Source: Schizochytrium sp. CCTCC M209059 (taxonomy: Eukaryota > Sar > Bigyra > Thraustochytrida > Thraustochytriidae). From it: a stretch of 64,000 nucleotides of DNA. Location of the stretch: positions 384,448 through 448,447 of the forward strand of contig KN805396.1 in assembly GCA_000818945.1 (NCBI GenBank), given 5' to 3'. Positions 32,501-42,423 of this stretch are shown here, piece by piece; the first letter of the stretch is position 1; each line of letters opens with the position of its first letter. Under the pieces are notes generated by a model, which ran no database searches, had not been told where the DNA came from, and worked only from the letters and a program-made list of their open reading frames with translations. The translations under genes were made by a program, and so were the position numbers.

Positions 32501-33133
32501 CTTCCTCATTCCCCTTCCCCCCCCTGTTTCGGCTTCCTCGCTTGGGGTGGCCTGTTATCGGCACGGCCGGTGGGCGAGGCTGGCTGGCTTAAGATGGCTG
32601 GCTGCCTGCCTGCCGAAGGCGGCTGGGCACCTACCTACCTGTGCCGTCATGCAACCAGAGTGAGGGCGAGAGACCACAGAAGCTCATGCATACGGCCTGC
32701 TCGGCGACACTGTGATCGGTTGGAAGTCAAATGGAGCGGGCAGAAGGTACGCAACGAGACCGCTTGCCAAACGTGCGTGTAGTAGGCAGTCTGCGCGGCC
32801 CAGGGTTGAATCCCTCTAGCGGAGCCGATCACGAGAATGGGATCAGGAGAACTTGGGCTCGTCCAGTCAGTGTCAGTCAGTCAGTAGGTTGGACGGACTT
32901 GATCTTTCAGCGAACGATCGATGGCGAGCAAAGTAGAAGACAAGGACTGCTCGAGTCAGGCAGAGTTGGTGATTAGGTTAACAATGATAGTCTGAGCCGG
33001 ACGAAGCTTGCTGGATGCCAACGTCGACACCGTCCTCCCCAGATTCCCTCTCTTCTATTCCCTAATTGTCCCTGTTTGACAGTAGCCGCCGCGAAAACAT
33101 GTCACCAATAGCGGCTTCTCGCCAGCCTCGAGA

Positions 33134-35143
33134 TTACTGCGGAGCAGAGGCTGGCGGAACGTGGAGTTCCAGACATACTCGCAAAAGTCGAGCCATGTCG
33201 GGAGACAGGCCCGGGATGTGAAGCAAGTCGCGCACAAATCGCTTGGCAATAATGTCCCCGCTTGTGGATCCCGCAATCTGATCGTCCGAGACCATCAATG
33301 ACGCTCCTGGTAGAGCTACTGGCGCGCCAGCGACATTTGCGAGTTGGTTCGCTTGTACAAAGGGCTGCGCATGGTTCTGTGCTTGCGGAGAAGTAACGGC
33401 GCCCATTTGCGCAGGGAGGGCAGACGGCGGTGCCGTGGTCGTCGATGCCCCGGCTGCAGCCGCCGGCGCCTCCGTCGGTTGCGAAATTTTGAATGGCGAT
33501 GACCAGACGCGCAAGAACTCCTCATCTTCGTCCGCACTTACAAGCATGGGTGCAAATTGCGGAACTTTGCCGCTCGTCTGCGGCTTGGAGCCCGTGTATC
33601 GACCCAGCGAGAATTGGTGCGCAGCGATGACGCTGCAAGGCATTACCATGAGGGCGTTCGGATTTCGCTTCCAGGCCAACGGGTTCAAATTTGGAAGAAA
33701 CCATCGCTCAATCTTGCCCGGATCTCCCTCCTCGCCATACCGCGTAGCAGCAAAGAGATAAGATCCGCACGCAACGAGATGCGTGGCAAAGATACTTGTC
33801 TCGAGCACTCGAACGCATTCCCAGGCGCGATTGTAGACGCGAATGTTAAAGTCAGCCGACGCTGCGACCACCAGATCGCTTGCGGACTCCGTCTGGGATC
33901 TGGCCTGCGCCTTGTTGCGCGATGGCTTTTCTTCTGTTTCATTCTGAGCGGATGCTTGGGGCATGTCAACATCCCCGTCAGTCGCGTTCGCCGCGCCCTC
34001 GTCCGCCTTGACACGGCACAAGGCGCCCACGAACTCTGTGTTATCCTGGATGACATGCTCTGCTTTTTTAAGCACTGGCGCGCCCGAGGCGGCAGACGCA
34101 GCCTCCGACGTCCCTTCTGGGGCGGCAGCGACAGCAACAGCAGGGGCCTTTCCGGCGCCCGCCTCCGCGGCGGCCTTGCCTCCCTTCGAGGACGAAGATG
34201 AAGAGGATGAGGACGCTGGGGCCGTGGTTGCAGTTTCCTGTTGGACAGACTTTGCTTCACGCAGGCACTTGGCAATATCCCATACTCGAATGGAGCAGTC
34301 ATCCGAGCTGCTGACAAGGCGAGCCGACTCTGCATCTCCAGCGAGCGACGGCAGCGTGAGCAAGCACAGCACACTATCCTCGTGACCATTGAGCATGAAG
34401 AGGCACGACCACGTCGAGGCGTCCCAACAGGCAATGGTTGCGTCAAGAGAACCAGAAAAGAGCAAATTGCGACCCATCGCGGATTCATTCTCTAGACTTG
34501 CCAGAACTTGCACCTCGTGCGTGTGTGCCTCCTCGATCGTGTATACGACGTTAAGGTCGAACAAGCTCACGAGTACGATGTCGCAACCAGCGCCCGCCAC
34601 CAGGAGCGAGACCATGCCGTTCGATTCTTTGGCCTTTGCTGTGAGAGCAGCTCTTGACGACTTGGTCGAGCGCTTGCCTTTTCCTGCCTGAGCAGGAAAG
34701 TCAATGCCGCCGCGCATCTCGATGAGTCCATATACACTGGCGCCTTGTTTGAGCTCGAGACTTGTCACGCTTGCAAAGGAATTCAGGCAGTCCCAGAGAT
34801 CAAGATTGCCGGCTTGCGTACCTGTGCAGAGAAGTGCGCAGCTCCCTCGTGCGCATCGAAAACAGCGTCGCACGGCTGCGTCGAAATCATCTTCACGCTT
34901 TTCGAGCACGAGACACGAGAGCACGTGTCCGTTCATGGGCACCTCCGCGCGTGCTGGCGTGAGGCTCATCTTTTGTCGCTTGCGGCGGACCTCCGCCTCC
35001 TCGCGCTTCTTGATTCGCTCCTTCTCCTCGTCCAGCTTGCGCTTCTCGCGCACCTGCTCGAGCTCCTTGCGTTTGCGCTCAATGTCGTCAAGCTTTTTCT
35101 GCTGCTCCACGATGCGTTCCTGGCACTTGGCGAGCTCGTCCAT
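33134..35143 (-). CDS. WD40-repeat protein with N-terminal coiled coil
   Basis: This encodes 669 aa. Residues 1-60 form a highly charged coiled coil (MDELAKCQERIVEQQKKLDD onward). WD40 repeats follow: LWD in the first, a pair reading FSGSLDATIACWDAS and VSSSDDCSIRVWDIAKC (about 230-290), and later VVAASADFNIRVYNRAWE. An Ala/Ser-rich insert of about 80 residues splits the propeller, and a Pro/Ala-rich segment precedes the C-terminal helix. The blades suggest a scaffold; I cannot name the orthologue. The frame upstream of 35143 begins with TTG and lacks ATG, so 35143 is the start. The gene upstream on the same strand is the ArfGAP, 638 bp away. Confidence 0.87.
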   Translation of the reverse strand: MDELAKCQERIVEQQKKLDDIERKRKELEQVREKRKLDEEKERIKKREEAEVRRKRQKMSLTPARAEVPMNGHVLSCLVLEKREDDFDAAVRRCFRCARGSCALLCTGTQAGNLDLWDCLNSFASVTSLELKQGASVYGLIEMRGGIDFPAQAGKGKRSTKSSRAALTAKAKESNGMVSLLVAGAGCDIVLVSLFDLNVVYTIEEAHTHEVQVLASLENESAMGRNLLFSGSLDATIACWDASTWSCLFMLNGHEDSVLCLLTLPSLAGDAESARLVSSSDDCSIRVWDIAKCLREAKSVQQETATTAPASSSSSSSSSKGGKAAAEAGAGKAPAVAVAAAPEGTSEAASAASGAPVLKKAEHVIQDNTEFVGALCRVKADEGAANATDGDVDMPQASAQNETEEKPSRNKAQARSQTESASDLVVAASADFNIRVYNRAWECVRVLETSIFATHLVACGSYLFAATRYGEEGDPGKIERWFLPNLNPLAWKRNPNALMVMPCSVIAAHQFSLGRYTGSKPQTSGKVPQFAPMLVSADEDEEFLRVWSSPFKISQPTEAPAAAAGASTTTAPPSALPAQMGAVTSPQAQNHAQPFVQANQLANVAGAPVALPGASLMVSDDQIAGSTSGDIIAKRFVRDLLHIPGLSPDMARLLRVCLELHVPPASAPQ

Positions 35144-35780
35144 GGTTCCTGCGCGCCACGCCGGCGCAAACCGCTTGCGCGCCCCTTTTCCGCGTTCTCG
35201 CTTCTTGCTTGCCAGTGTCTTTTGCCCGTCTCTCGCGCACAAGCGGCCACGCCCGCGCGACTTTTTGTTTTCCGTACTGTACTTCGGACGAAACCCAAAA
35301 TAATCGCAAACTCAAGGGTAGAAGGCCTAGTTCTTTCCTACCGTAAACCATGGATCACGCCAGCGAGGGCACAACACTTATCTCGCCTGTAGTAGCCTAC
35401 TACACGTTGCAGTCGACCTTTGAGACAATATCGACAAATATACAAGCGCTTTCCTTCTTAACCTCTAGTTTTATTTTGAAAATGAAGTCAACGCGTGCCA
35501 TCTAGCGGAGCAACCATTCTCTAAACACAAATGAGCCAGCTCCAATGTGAGCATTGGCAGGCTAAAATGGCCAGACTAGCTTCTATACCGTGCTCTTGAT
35601 TGGTCTTGCTCCGAAAGCCAAGACTACCAAGATTGGATGCAAAGCTGGCAAATTTCTTTTCGAACAGCCAAAAATGCATCCAAGTCAAAGCGACACACTA
35701 AAAAATATAATAAGCTTGACTATGCTTTTGGTCAGTGATTTTTCGAGGCCGACGCTGGAAAGAGTACTTGCTAGCGTCGC
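35144..35780. other. Intergenic region between the WD40 and ArfGAP genes
   Basis: This 637-bp stretch holds the WD40 promoter and the ArfGAP 3' end. It becomes AT-richer from about 35280 to 35760. No gene or notable repeat is seen. Confidence 0.5.
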
Positions 35781-36656
35781 TCATTTTAATGGGCTGCTAG
35801 TGCCACAAAGGCCAAACGCTCCAAAGAATGCGTCGCTTTCCCGATACGCATCGAGAATCTCGCGACAGCGTTGCTCGTGAGAGATTGCCTCGGACACACG
35901 AGGATTGACTTCAGCTTTGCAATTTGGCACAATCTTGTCTTCCCTTTGGTCGCCATCCTCTTCATGCTCGATATGGCTCAAAAAGCCATCAAAATAGTGT
36001 TCAGGACCAGCAGGATTCCCAACCGCGGACGGCGCCTCGATTTCATCTTCTTTTCCAATCTGCCAAGACTCGTTTTTTACGGCACCGAGGCCACGACGCC
36101 GCGCCGGGGTCCGTCGACGAACGGCCCGAGGCATGGGGATTGTTGAACTACCTCTCGTGGTCGTCGGTTTCTTTTCGATGTTTTGCACCAAGCGTGCGCA
36201 TTCTTCCGGACAAGGTACCCATCGTTGCCTTACATATTTGTCACGGATAAATTGCTCAATGTCTTTGCGATCATGCGTGGCGGCGCGGGGCCGGGGTCCA
36301 GGTCCGAATTGCGCCAGGTAGATGCTGTTTGCGCGGACGTTGCCCATTTCCTGCATGCACTCGACCTCGTCTGCATACCATAAATACGTTTTGGTGGTGA
36401 ATGACTTGACTTGACTAACGTCGCGGCCTAAAGAGCGGTGAACCTGGGCACAATCAATGCAGATGAAAATGCCGTGCGGAAGTGCAGCCCATCCTGGTGC
36501 CCGGGCCTCGCAGTCCGCGCACACTCCGTTTCCACCCTTGGAGCGTAAGCCCTTGAGCGTTGCATGGCTTGTATCGTCTGCTCGCATTGCATCCTCCTTT
36601 TCCTCAGCGGTCCGGTGGCAAAGGCCCTTGACTTTCGGCAGCACGTGCAGGACCAT
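35781..36656 (-). CDS. ArfGAP-domain protein
   Basis: This encodes 291 aa and carries an ArfGAP zinc finger near the N-terminus. The zinc ligands fit C-x2-C-x16-C-x2-C (C46, C49, C66, C69) and the catalytic Arg is in VHRSLG (R74). The helix that follows has SFTTKTYLWYADEVECM and EMGNVRANSIY, as in the family. ArfGAPs stimulate GTP hydrolysis on Arf GTPases at Golgi, endosomal and plasma membranes. The C-terminal ~150 residues contain a basic stretch (AVRRRTPARRRGLG) and a helix with SHEQRCREILDAYRESDAFF, and no second domain I can name. I chose the ATG at 36656 because the possible upstream ATG (36875) adds only low-complexity residues derived from the leader (AAGC)n repeat. It is divergent from the codanin-1 homologue. 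Confidence 0.9.
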   Translation of the reverse strand: MVLHVLPKVKGLCHRTAEEKEDAMRADDTSHATLKGLRSKGGNGVCADCEARAPGWAALPHGIFICIDCAQVHRSLGRDVSQVKSFTTKTYLWYADEVECMQEMGNVRANSIYLAQFGPGPRPRAATHDRKDIEQFIRDKYVRQRWVPCPEECARLVQNIEKKPTTTRGSSTIPMPRAVRRRTPARRRGLGAVKNESWQIGKEDEIEAPSAVGNPAGPEHYFDGFLSHIEHEEDGDQREDKIVPNCKAEVNPRVSEAISHEQRCREILDAYRESDAFFGAFGLCGTSSPLK

Positions 36657-37201
36657 GCTTGCTTGCTTGCTTGCGTGCTTGGCTTGCTGGCTGGTGCGGC
36701 GTTGGCTTTTGACGTCTTGGCTTCGATCTGGCTGCTCGCTTTGCAGGTTTGCTCGCGGTCGCGCTGTCGGCCCCGCGCGCACGCCACCGCGCCATGCCGG
36801 CCACGTGGTCTTCGCTCGAGTCAGCTGCTGGTTCCCCACTGGAGGTGGACCTGCCTGCGCACTCACGATCAGCATGACGTGGTCCGGGCCAGGGCCGGAA
36901 CCGAGCGAGCCTCCGCGTCTCTGCGCGGAAGAGCCGCGTTAGCCACGGCGCGGACGCGGCCGGCCGCAAGCCAGCGCTCCTCGTTGGCGCCACGGGCGCC
37001 TGCCGCCCTCGTCGTCGCGCGCAGCAGCAGCAGCAGCAGAAGCAGCGCGAGCGGCGGTGCGTGCCAGGAAGGAGCCAAGTCTGCGCAGCGTCAAGCCTGA
37101 CCTGCGCAGAGGAATCTGCGCAACGCAAAGCCCGGCCGCTCCCGAGGAAGAAGGCGTCGCGCCTGCCTGCATGCAGAGCAAGATCAACGTCGGCGATCGC
37201 G
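36657..37201. promoter_or_regulatory. Divergent intergenic region, ArfGAP / codanin-1
   Basis: This 545-bp region holds both promoters. It has (AAGC)n on the ArfGAP coding strand (about 36657-36690) and (GCA)n on the codanin coding strand (about 37021-37045). If the ArfGAP begins at 36875 instead, the region shrinks to about 326 bp. Confidence 0.45.
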
Positions 37202-40200
37202 ATGGGCGCGGCGCTGGCGGAGCAGCTGCGCGCCGTGCTCGAGGGCGGCGCGCGCGCGGAGGAGGTCGCGGCGCGGGCCGCGGAGCAGCGGCGGCNNNNN
37301 NNNNNNNNNNNNNNNNNNNNNNNNNNNNNNNNNNNNNNNNNCGCGGGGAGGACGACCTGGGCCGCGCGCTCGCGCGGGAGCTGCGCGCGGCGGCGGAGGC
37401 GGCGCTCGGGGCGGGGAGCTGCGCGCAGGGGCCGGGCGCGGAAGAGGGCGCGGGCCTCGGCGCGCAAAAGGGCGGCAAGACGCGCAAGGAGCGCCGCGGA
37501 CGCAGCCGCGAGCGCAAGGGCGGCAGCCACAACGTCGCGGACGTGCCCGCCACGGCGAACCGGGGCCGAGGGCGGCGACGCGGCGGCGGGGGAGGAGCAG
37601 CAGGAGCAGCAAGAGCAACAGGAGGAGGAGGAAGAGGAAGAGGCAAAGGGAACTGGGAGGCCGACGATGTCGCTGGGTCCCAGCCCAAGCGGCTGCGCAA
37701 GCCCAACGAAGCCTTTGGACGCCGAAACCTGCGCTCGCCCATGGCCAACCCCGTGTCCTCCGCGCAGGCCTCTCAGGCAATGAACGAAGCAGCGGCACAT
37801 GATGTCAGCGGCTTTCCGCAGCCAACCTTTGCCTTTCTTGCACTCGCGCCGCGAGAGCGCCGACAAATTGGCCAGCTGGCTCAGCTGTACGCGATGCTTA
37901 TCGGCAGGGGGTGCATGGACTCGACGGAGGCCGAGATTGCCTTCATCTTCTCGCTTCTTGTGTCCCTCGAGCGACACGTCGAAAGCGCGGCATCATCGTC
38001 TTCCGACGCTCAGGCGACCTCGATGCACGCCACTGCACCTCCTCGGCCCCCGCCTTCTCACCAGCATGCCAGAGCAGCGTCCTCTGCCGCATCATTGCTA
38101 CCGGGCTCCAAGGATGGCTGGGTGCACTTTGCATGTGTGGCCGTGCAGCACTTGGAAAGCGTTTTGCTTGCCTTTGGCTCCTCGCTTCTTGCGCAACTCG
38201 TGCAACTTCGAACCTTGCAAATTTATGCAGCGCCTGTAGTGCAACGCGTCATGCTTCGCCTCCAGACTGCAACGCCTCTGGCTGCACCCAACGGTATGTC
38301 TACGCAACCTTGGAGCGTTCAGGTTGCCCAGCCGTTCCGCGCGCAGACAGACTCGCGTCTGCACTTCAAAAATCCCGAACTTTCGCGCCTCTTTTCGAAT
38401 CGCGAATCCTCGCGTGACCAGCTGCTCCGTGCCTATCGCGAATTCGAGCAAACAATGAGCGACAAAGGCGCTGGCAGTGTGGATGCCAAATCGTCTTTCG
38501 CCCAAGGCATAGCTTCGCGCGCTGCATCAGCCTGTTCAACAAGCCTCGATGCTGCAAATACGTATTGGTTTGCACAACTCTTTGTTTCTACCATGATTCA
38601 AGTATGCGCTGCCGACGCACAAATGTGCGACACCGCAACGCCTCGGGCCTCAAGCTTGTTTTTTATTGACTTCGTCAGCGCCTGCAAGCACCATACCATC
38701 ATGGTTGCCATCGAGACCGTGGCGCACAGCGAGCTCATACGACTCGCAGACCTCGACGCCTTTGGCAAAGACACTACGTTCCCAGCGCAGTGCGCTGTGC
38801 ATGTTCGATCGGTACGTGCACTCGGCCGACTTCTCGGCGCGCTTGGGCGCGCCGTGTTTGCGTGGCTCGATGAGCCCGTTTTCAAGGAACGATCCGAGGC
38901 ACTTTCCGTCCTCGTTTCCGAGGCTTCAGACATTGCGGCGCGAGCAAAGTCAGGCTCTCAGATCCCCATTGCTCGCTATCTTCGTGATGCGCGGTCAGCG
39001 AATCGCCTCGCGCAAACGATCCCTTGGGTCGTAGAGATGCTTGCAGTTCGAAACCAGGATCCCATCATTTGGTCGAACAAGGGCTTTCGGTGCGCACTTT
39101 TCGAATTATCGCAGATCCTAGCTTGTGCGAGTGATCGATCGCGCCCCGAACAGCTCTTTGTCTCCACAGAAATCGAGGCCCTGTTCTCACGCCTGGGCCC
39201 TGACATCGTGGCTGCAGTCACCGCCGACGAATTTGCGCACGAGGTCGAAGAAGGTGGAAAAGAAAAGGAAGAAAGAGGTGGAGAGGATGTTGACATCATT
39301 ACGGCAGACTTGGAGCCGGCGTGCTGGTCGGGGGCGATCGGGCACGTTCTTCAAGATCTTGCCTTTGCCGACGAGTGGCCTGCGCTGAGACGTTTGCGTC
39401 AGTTCGTTACGCCCGGCAACCACATGCAAGGGCAAGCATCAACTAAGCACGACCCGTACCAAGCCAAAAGCGAAAATCAAGCTAGCCCGGGCATTGTACA
39501 AGCGGGCGTTCCACTTGATCAAAATACGAATATGCAGCGGGCGCTCGCGACAACATTTTTGCAACGAAATCCCGTGTTACAGGGTATTGTGGACTTTGGG
39601 ACGCGCATTATAGCGGATGGTTTCATTGAGGACGCATTTTCCGTTCCGGGTAACATTCTCGTGGGAAAGGCTGTGTCGGAAGCCCTACAAAAGCATCCAG
39701 GTGCAGCGAATCAGGCGAAAGCAGCCCATGCTGCCCTTCACAAGGCCTCCGACGCGCTCTTAGCCGAGGCCCAGGACAAGTTGCGCGCTCCGTCGCTTGA
39801 TCTCGTGCGCGCCAGCTGTCACGCGCATGCAGTACGCGGTCCCAAGCACAAGAAAGCTGTACAAGAGACGGCTGCTTCAATCCTTCTCTCGCAAGCCTGC
39901 GACCGCATTGCTTTTGCATTGCAGACGCGTTTGCCGCGCATCATTGAGGACCTCGTTGCTAAGTCGATTAAGGAGAAGTCTGTGCTCGCCAGGCCGCATC
40001 GTCCCCAATCGCATATTAAACCCTGCTCTGTTACAGTGCGCGAAACGGTCGAGGCGCTTGCTAATACTCCTTCTCGCACTGCGCAGCTCAATTTATTACG
40101 CAAGCTTGTGATGGACCCGAATGAAGCAGCCCTTTTCGAGCGCCAAGACCTCGTTCGTCAGCTTAATGATGCTGTCTGCCCCGACATTCTCGTGCTTGAT

Positions 40201-40206
40201 TTGTGA
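37202..40206 (+). CDS. CDAN1: Codanin-1 homologue (gap-interrupted gene model)
   Basis: This gene encodes roughly 1000 aa. Codanin-1 is the animal protein that binds the histone chaperone ASF1 and is mutated in dyserythropoietic anaemia. Similarity is seen in the central part (WVHFACVAVQHLESVLLAFG, then VAQPFRAQTDSRLHFKN and FSNRESSRDQLLRAYREFE, near 38115-38455) and in the helical C-terminal half. The N-terminus is disturbed by 46 N at 37296-37341. Upstream of the gap the plausible start is the ATG at 37202, whose frame reads MGAALAEQLRAVLEGG, like the short N-terminal helix of codanin. That frame differs from the one used after the gap, so the true gap length is probably not 46 (2 modulo 3 would restore it). 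An alternative ATG at 37171 in the downstream frame gives a poor Arg/Gly-rich N-terminus. Downstream is the SPICE1-like gene on the same strand. Confidence 0.78.
37296..37341. other. Assembly gap (46 N)
   Basis: A run of 46 undetermined bases sits in extremely GC-rich coding sequence near the 5' end of the codanin-1 homologue. The length is probably an estimate, as the reading frames on the two sides do not agree. Confidence 0.99.
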
Positions 40207-40585
40207 TGATGAACAAAGTAAAAATGTACCATTTTTGTCCTGCGTCTAGACTTAGCTAGGCCTGGGCCTGGCGCATGTTCACTCGTACGTCCGAGAAGCC
40301 AGCACAGCCAGCAGAAGTGAGAATGTACGTTCTATTATCAGTACGCCTTGGCCTATAGCCGATCAGTAGGCGTGGCCTATGTGTTGAGTTTTTTTCCCAA
40401 GGCCTGGCAACGAACGAACGACCTGCCTCATAGTCAAAGGCAGACAGACTGAGGTCGCGCAGAGGAGAAGAGGCAAGCACGAGCCGGCGTGGAGGCGTCG
40501 CGGGCAACGTGCTGTGCTGCGCTACGCGTAGGCGACGCGCTCGCGTCTGCAGGCAACGAACGACCAAACACAGTCGGTCTCCCTC
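40207..40585. other. Intergenic region, codanin-1 / SPICE1-like
   Basis: This 379-bp stretch between two plus-strand genes holds the SPICE1-like promoter. A short (ACGA)n tract is seen at about 40408-40421. Confidence 0.5.
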
Positions 40586-42253
40586 ATGGCCGACTGGAAT
40601 GACGAAGAAGTTGCTACAGCTGCTGCTGCAGCGCGTCTGCGTGGTCCTTTACACAGCGCGCAACTAGAAGAGGCGCGCATTGCGTTGGAGGGGACAACAC
40701 CTGCGCGACTCGTCGCGAGCGGCTTGAAGGTATCTGTCGCGAGCACAATGGAGACATCGCCAACGCCGCTTGCTCACGTGGACGACGAGCGACCAGCGTC
40801 GCGAGGTCCACAAAGGCGTCTCCGCTTTGACCTAAGCCCCTCGTATGAGCCGTCTTCACCGAGCCCAGGGAGCATGCATTCGCCAACAACAATGATGTCT
40901 CAATATCTTGGTCGATCATCGCCAGCTGGTGAAGACGCGAGCAACGCCAAGACGGAGCAACCGAGAGACGAGAATGCAACCGCTTCGTCATCCCTGCATC
41001 TTTCCCAGGAAGCTGGTAGCCATCTCCTCCGTTCACTTTCTGCAACCAAAGGTAGCATAAAAGGCCTCGGCTCGCCACGTCGCCTTCCTTTGGGATCACA
41101 GTCAGCCGACCGGCAGAGAGCGGCCTCAAACAGTAAATCAACAAATCGTGGTGCCTCCTTTGGCGCAAGTTGGTCCGCGGATAAGTCGGGTCCCCGGCGG
41201 CGAGGGCCAGGATCCGCGCGCAGAGCGCATAGTGCAACACCACGAAGACGCAAGGCCAGCGTAGGGGCCAGATCCACGCCTCGAGACCGAGAGCGCCGCA
41301 AACAAAGCGCGGACTCTACACAAGCTAAAGCCAAACCAAAGCCGCGCCCCGCCTGGGACAGTACTATTCACGACCTGTCCAAGTACAAGCTCGACAAGGA
41401 AGCACAAAAGCTCCACCGCCTTACGCACACTTCCCGCTTTGATCGTAGCGCACGAAAACGTCTAGAAAAGGAAGGTATCTCCGTTGAAGAGCAAGAGTCG
41501 ACGCTTAGTGCAGTCTTATCACCCCCATGGCTCATTCGGCACACGCCCAAACAAGAAAAGGTTGGCCAAGAGGAGGAAGAGGAGGAGGAGGAGGATGGTG
41601 GTGAAAGAACCCCTGTAACCGAATCATCAATGCAAGCTCATCGCCCGGCACGCTCGGCAGCAAAGAGCTCGCAGGATGACAGCCCTGAGACAACAGGCGA
41701 CGCGTCCTCCTGGACTAAAAGGAGCGACAACACAGACACTAACGAGGCTGTTGTGAAGCGTGCCCAATTGGACGCCGCGTTTGAGGAGCTCAAAGCTCAG
41801 GTCAGTCGCTACGAGACCGCAACCGGGCGCAATGGGTCAGCATATCTTGGAGATCAACTCGATGAAGTCGAGACAGACCCGATGGCGAACCGCGAGATGG
41901 ACCTCATGAAGCTTTGCACACGGCTAATTGGCCATTTAGCACACTGTGAGCGAGACTTGGCGGAGCGTACCGAGCGTCTCAAGATTGTCGAAGATGAAAA
42001 ACGAAGTCTCGAAGCAGAGAATCAAGCCTCGCGACAGCACTGCGAGGACCTCAATGACCAAGTAAACACCCTGCAGCGTGAACTCACGACCTTGCGCGCG
42101 TCTGGTTCCCACTCGCAAGTTCGCACGGAGGTAGACTTGCCCACCTTTGCATATGAGTCGCCGAGCCCTCGCCGTGCCCATCGCGAGGCGGATCTTGCGC
42201 GCATTTCTCGCAGACATGAACTGTTGGCCCGCTGGCAGGCAGCATCGCAATAA
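40586..42253 (+). CDS. SPICE1-like spindle and centriole-associated protein
   Basis: This encodes 555 aa. Two blocks resemble animal SPICE1, which is needed for centriole duplication and spindle integrity. The first (about 253-285) has RPAWDSTIHDLSKYKL followed by KLHRLTHTSRF, like the WDNTVTDL/RRHEMHKSKN block of SPICE1. The second (about 395-480) has AFEELKAQVSRYETATGR, then a helix MKLCTRLIGHLAHCERDL that leads into a coiled coil to about 510. Between them are a Ser/Arg-rich basic region and an acidic run of Glu (about 330-345). The similarity is short but in the same order and spacing class. The ATG at 40586 (CTCATGG) is the first in frame. A centriolar role fits a flagellated organism. 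It is convergent with PAN2, 170 bp apart. Confidence 0.66.
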   Translation: MADWNDEEVATAAAAARLRGPLHSAQLEEARIALEGTTPARLVASGLKVSVASTMETSPTPLAHVDDERPASRGPQRRLRFDLSPSYEPSSPSPGSMHSPTTMMSQYLGRSSPAGEDASNAKTEQPRDENATASSSLHLSQEAGSHLLRSLSATKGSIKGLGSPRRLPLGSQSADRQRAASNSKSTNRGASFGASWSADKSGPRRRGPGSARRAHSATPRRRKASVGARSTPRDRERRKQSADSTQAKAKPKPRPAWDSTIHDLSKYKLDKEAQKLHRLTHTSRFDRSARKRLEKEGISVEEQESTLSAVLSPPWLIRHTPKQEKVGQEEEEEEEEDGGERTPVTESSMQAHRPARSAAKSSQDDSPETTGDASSWTKRSDNTDTNEAVVKRAQLDAAFEELKAQVSRYETATGRNGSAYLGDQLDEVETDPMANREMDLMKLCTRLIGHLAHCERDLAERTERLKIVEDEKRSLEAENQASRQHCEDLNDQVNTLQRELTTLRASGSHSQVRTEVDLPTFAYESPSPRRAHREADLARISRRHELLARWQAASQ

Positions 42254-42423
42254 CAATAGCATCTGTGGGTTTTCATGGGTAGGGTCGGAGAGGGATTAGG
42301 AGGTAGCTCGCAAAGCTCGCCACTGCGCACACACATGATTATAGGTATGTCATTTCTATAAAAAAAAAAGATAGATGAAAAGGAGAGAATAGAAGAGAGG
42401 AGTGTAAAAAAGGTAGCTAGCTC

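Larger units (their letters stand above)
27488..33133. other. 5.6-kb repeat-rich region without a supportable gene
   Basis: This stretch lies between the start of the 874-aa gene and the 3' end of the WD40 gene. Open frames of up to 401 codons translate into Arg/Ser/Ala or polyGln chains and show no domain. Repeats include (TTTG)n/(TCTG)n about 27504-27538, (CT)n 27798-27828, (GCT)14 28148-28190, an AGCT palindromic cluster 28631-28681, (GAAA)n about 28841-28869, (GTCGA)n 29013-29060, a degenerate CAAGTT/CAAGCT array 29423-29531, (CGGA)n about 29868-29886 and (GATC)n 31622-31646. The first ~700 bp probably belong to the leader and promoter of the 874-aa gene. Confidence 0.6.

Noticed and set aside
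32795..32830. AGGG-TTGAAT-CCCT hairpin resembling a tRNA T-arm
   Set aside because: The stem is only 4 bp, the loop lacks the TTC start, and no acceptor, D-arm or anticodon arm can be folded around it.
36604..37977. 457-codon minus-strand frame spanning the N gap
   Set aside because: It is antisense to the codanin-1 homologue and has Ser/Ala/Arg low complexity; no domain is seen.
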